A stretch of 64,000 nucleotides of DNA from Symsagittifera roscoffensis (taxonomy: Eukaryota; Xenacoelomorpha; Acoela; Convolutidae): the NCBI RefSeq assembly GCF_963678635.1, contig NC_087064.1:82699847-82763846 (forward strand). Direction: 5' to 3'. The notes beneath the pieces are model-generated. The model did not search any database. It was not told where the DNA came from and worked only from the letters and a program-made list of their open reading frames with translations. Below, in pieces: positions 61,014-64,000 of this stretch. Position 1 is the first letter of the stretch, and every line of letters begins with the position of its first letter. The translations under genes were made by a program, and so were the position numbers.

Positions 61014-61028
61014 TCTGCGAAGCGCAGA
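61014..61028. other. Perfect hairpin in the tandem unit (TCTGCGAAGCGCAGA)
   Basis: A six-base stem with a three-base loop. The same hairpin is present in unit 2 near 62787. Confidence 0.6.
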
Positions 61029-61921
61029 TTCGACTCCATGTTAGCATTTTGAAAGCTGTGATGGTGCAGAAAATTTTGTTTCAGGAGTTTTTGTCCTTCA
61101 TGAAATGTTAATATTTTTTTGGTGAAAATATAACGATTTTTTGAAGTTTTTTACCCTTGTGATAAGGGTATTGCAATCGGGTTCTTTTTTCCGTAAACAA
61201 TTTTGTCCACAGGAAGATCTCCAATTTCAAGATCTCCAGTTTTTGCAGGTTGCACTCTGAACTACATCAGCCGCTAGTCTCTCTGCTGGAAACTGCAACA
61301 GACAAAGTTTGAGCATGGTAGCATTTTGAATATCCGTCCTATTCGAAGTTTGCTTTTTAGGGTTGTAATTTTACCAACTTGTTTTTTTTTTTAATTTCCA
61401 TTTTTTAGCTTTCTTCTTTTTTTTCTCGGTTAAAAAAAATTCGGCCTATAGTATTTCGGCTTATTAGATTCATATGGCATCCTTTAATCACCAAAAAAAA
61501 TGTGTACGTGTGTGGCAAATTTTTATCAGTTTTTAAGTTTTTTACTTTCATTTTTGTTTTTTCTTTTTTCTCGGGTTGATAAATTTTGGCCTATTTAGTA
61601 TTGGCTTATTGGCCTCATATTTAAAAAAGTTTTAATGTGTTTTGAGGGGAATGGGGGATAAAAACTTATATTAGTTTTTGAGTTTTTTGAATTTTTTCGA
61701 CCGAAGGATTTCGACTTTTTTGACTTTTTTCGACCTCTCAGGTAATTTCGCCTTGTTCACAGCTTGGTAAATTTTCTTATTCTTTTTTTATTTGTTTTTG
61801 TCTCTGTGTGACTTATTGAATCTTTTGTTTTCATTAGTTTTGATGGGTTTCGACATTTCTGATTTTTTAATCAATTTTTTTTTCTGATTTAGTGGCTGTT
61901 TTGTATTGTATCGCAAGTGGT

Positions 61922-61938
61922 GCGAAGCTCGGCTTCGC
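61922..61938. other. Perfect hairpin in the tandem unit (GCGAAGCTCGGCTTCGC)
   Basis: A six-base stem with a five-base loop, repeated unchanged at 63692-63708 while nearby bases vary. Confidence 0.6.
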
Positions 61939-62635
61939 CTCTGTGTTTCGGTTTTTGATTTGTCTTTTCACTTGCTGGTAATCGTAGTCATACATTTTTT
62001 ATCGCTGAATTGATTTGAAATCCCAGACTTATTCTTAGCTCATTGTGTTATAAGGGTTGATCACGAGTCGTTAAACGTAGTTCATACTCTTATATAGGTG
62101 CTGATGATTTTTTCCCGTTTTTTTAGTGCCTGGGTTTTCTTTTATTTTCCTCAGCGCGAGTATCAATGCGTGCGCTTTCTCTGACGCTGTGGTCACCCTG
62201 GATTAGCAAGCGTTATCAAACCGGTCAATTGGTTCAAATAAAATCAAAAGTTAGACGGGAGTTCGCGCATGTGGCGAAGAGCTAACGCAAATAAAGACAA
62301 AAGACTTGTCTATAAAGACAAGGTCATCAGTCCGAATCTGGCCTTACCTGTTCTTTTTGTAAGCGGAAAATTGTCCGCTTATTGAAAAATCTTGGTCGGA
62401 CTTCTGTTTGTCTGCTTTTTTGTCGGCTTAGTTGCCGCAGAAATGTTCGGATTCTTTTCAGACTAGCAAGCTTGCGAGGTTCAGTGTATTTGTACGAACC
62501 TCCTTTTTTCTCACCTAACTAGCAAATAAATGGGTTCAATGAAGGTTCACTTATATGGAAATTTCACTGTAGCATTGGAAGTTGCACAGCATCTCGTCTC
62601 TGCTTCAAATGTGGCTAGTGGTTGGCATTAACTAA

Positions 62636-62698
62636 GCGTCCGTGGTTAGAGCGCGAGACTCTCAATCTCTAGGTCGTAGATTTAAATCCGAGACGTGC
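62636..62698 (+). other. Degenerate tRNA-like element, unit 2
   Basis: Same layout as unit 1, with the anticodon arm intact but the B box changed to GATTTAAATCC, i.e. further decayed. Confidence 0.45.
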
Positions 62699-64000
62699 CT
62701 GAATTTGGGCTAATTCGAGGCTTATTTTATTTATTTTTTCGTTTTGCATTTTATAGAGGTGGTTTTTGTCGTGTTCTGGCTAGTGTCTGCGAAGCGCAGA
62801 TTCGACTCCATGTTAGCATTTTGAAAGCTGTGATGGTGCAGAAAATTTTGTTTCAGGAGTTTTTGTCCTTCATGAAATGTTAATATTTTTTTGGTGAAAA
62901 TATAACGATTTTTTGAAGTTTTTTACCCTTGCGATAAGGGTATTGCAATCGGGTTCTTTTTTTCCGTAAACAATTTTGTCCACAGGAAGATCTCCAATTT
63001 CAAGATCTCCAGTTTTTGCAGGTTGCACTCTGAACTACATCAGCCGCTAGTCTCTCTGCTGGAAACTGCAACAGACAAAGTTTGGGCATGGTAGCATTTT
63101 GAATATCCGTCCTATTCGAAGTTTGCTTTTTAGGGTTGTAATTTTACCAACTTGTTTTTTTTAATTTCCATTTTTTAGCTTTCTTCTTTTTTTTCTCGGT
63201 TAAAGAAAATTCGGCCTATAGTATTTCGGCTTATTAGCTTCATATGGCATCCTTTAAAAACCAAAAAAAAATGTGTACGTGTGTGGCAAATTTTTATCAG
63301 TTTTTAAGTTTTTTTCTTTCATTTTTGTTTTTTCTTTTTTCTCGGGTTGATAATTTTTGGCCTATTTAATATTGGCTTATTCGCCTCATATTTAAAAAAG
63401 TTTTAATGTGTTTTGAGGGGAATGGGGGATAAAAACTTATATTAGTTTTTGAGTTTTTTGAATTTTTTCGGCCTAAGGATTTCGACTTTTTTGACTTTTT
63501 TCGACCTCTCAGGTAATTTCGCCTTGTTCACAGCTTGGTAAATTTTCTTATTCTTTTTTTATTTGTTTTTGTCTCTGTGTGACTTATTGAATCTTTTGTT
63601 TTCATTAGTTTTGATGGGTTTCGACATTTCTGATTTTTTAATCATTTTTTTTTCTGATTTAGTGGCTGTTTTGTATTGTATCGCAAGTGGTGCGAAGCTC
63701 GGCTTCGCCTGTGTTTCAGTTTTTGATTTGTCTTTTCACTTGCTGGTAATCGTAGTCATACATTTTTTATCGCTGAATTGATTTGAAATCCCAGACTTAT
63801 TCTTAGCTCATTGTGTTATAAGGGTTGATCACGAGTCGTTAAACGTAGTTCATACTCTTATATAGGTGCTGATGATTTTTTCCCGTTTTTTAGTGCCTGG
63901 GTTTTCTTTTATTTTCCTCAGCGCGAGTATCAATGCGTGCGCTTTCTCTGACGCTGTGGTCACCCTGGATTAGCAAGCATTATCAAACCGGTCAATTGGT

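Larger units (their letters stand above)
60352..64000. repeat. Tandem array, unit about 1.77 kb, two full copies plus a third running off the edge
   Basis: The sequence starting AGTGCCTGGGTTTTC recurs at 60352, 62125 and 63892 (periods 1773 and 1767). Copies differ by scattered substitutions and small indels only. The unit holds a tRNA-like block, T-rich tracts, several hairpins and no convincing gene. A 62-codon frame after the tRNA-like block appears in both copies but is low-complexity at its start. Confidence 0.95.

Noticed and set aside
60923-61111. 62-codon frame found in both tandem units
   Set aside because: It starts within the tRNA-like block, is T-rich with Phe/Leu runs, and its conservation is explained by the tandem duplication.

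Overview
The window is eukaryotic, most likely from a nematode. It shows short introns with GTAAGT donors and a TTTCAG-type acceptor, animal-type LTR retroelements, and a Maverick/Polinton element of the kind found in invertebrates. Almost the whole window is mobile DNA nested inside mobile DNA. Only one gene, at 58228-59140, looks like an ordinary host gene. The family calls below are from reading motifs; no database search was run.

Layer 1 is 'copy A', an old, broken Ty3/gypsy-type retroelement on the minus strand. Its presumed 5' LTR is at 57163-58063. Its leader is split (56978-57162 and 32385-34770). Gag and pol run from 32384 down to 22783. A long third reading frame (ORF3) starts at 22401 and runs off the left edge of the window. 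Layer 2a is a 17.7 kb Maverick/Polinton (1984-19717) inserted into copy A ORF3, with a perfect 6-bp target duplication (GAAAAC) and terminal inverted repeats. Layer 2b is 'copy B' (34771-56977), a much younger relative of copy A with two 884-bp LTRs that differ at only a handful of positions. It sits inside the copy A leader.

The Polinton carries, on the minus strand, an adenain-like protease, major capsid protein, a basic core-like protein, a minor (penton-type) capsid protein, an intact DDE integrase, a packaging ATPase and several small conserved or unknown proteins. On the plus strand it carries a protein-primed family B DNA polymerase. Most genes are frameshifted, so it is a fossil. The integrase and some accessory frames are still open. 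Two promoter regions inside it carry CCAAT/ATTGG boxes, one of them a five-copy array.

The retroelement family of copies A and B is the most unusual content. Pol ends in a domain that resembles TARG1-type macrodomains. Where an env gene might sit there is instead a very long ORF3 (1864 codons in copy B) with a GDSL/SGNH-hydrolase signature, followed by an unrecognised 911-codon ORF4 and a small acidic ORF5. Copy B has lost the reverse transcriptase core by a clean in-frame deletion, yet its LTRs show recent movement, so it was probably mobilised in trans. A purine-rich motif (TGTCCGGGGAG on the coding strand) lies at the copy B polypurine tract and recurs inside both elements in more than one reading frame.

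To the right of copy A lie a three-exon host-type gene, an AT-rich spacer, and a tandem array with a 1.77 kb unit (60352 to the window end). Each complete unit holds a degenerate tRNA-like sequence and strong hairpins.
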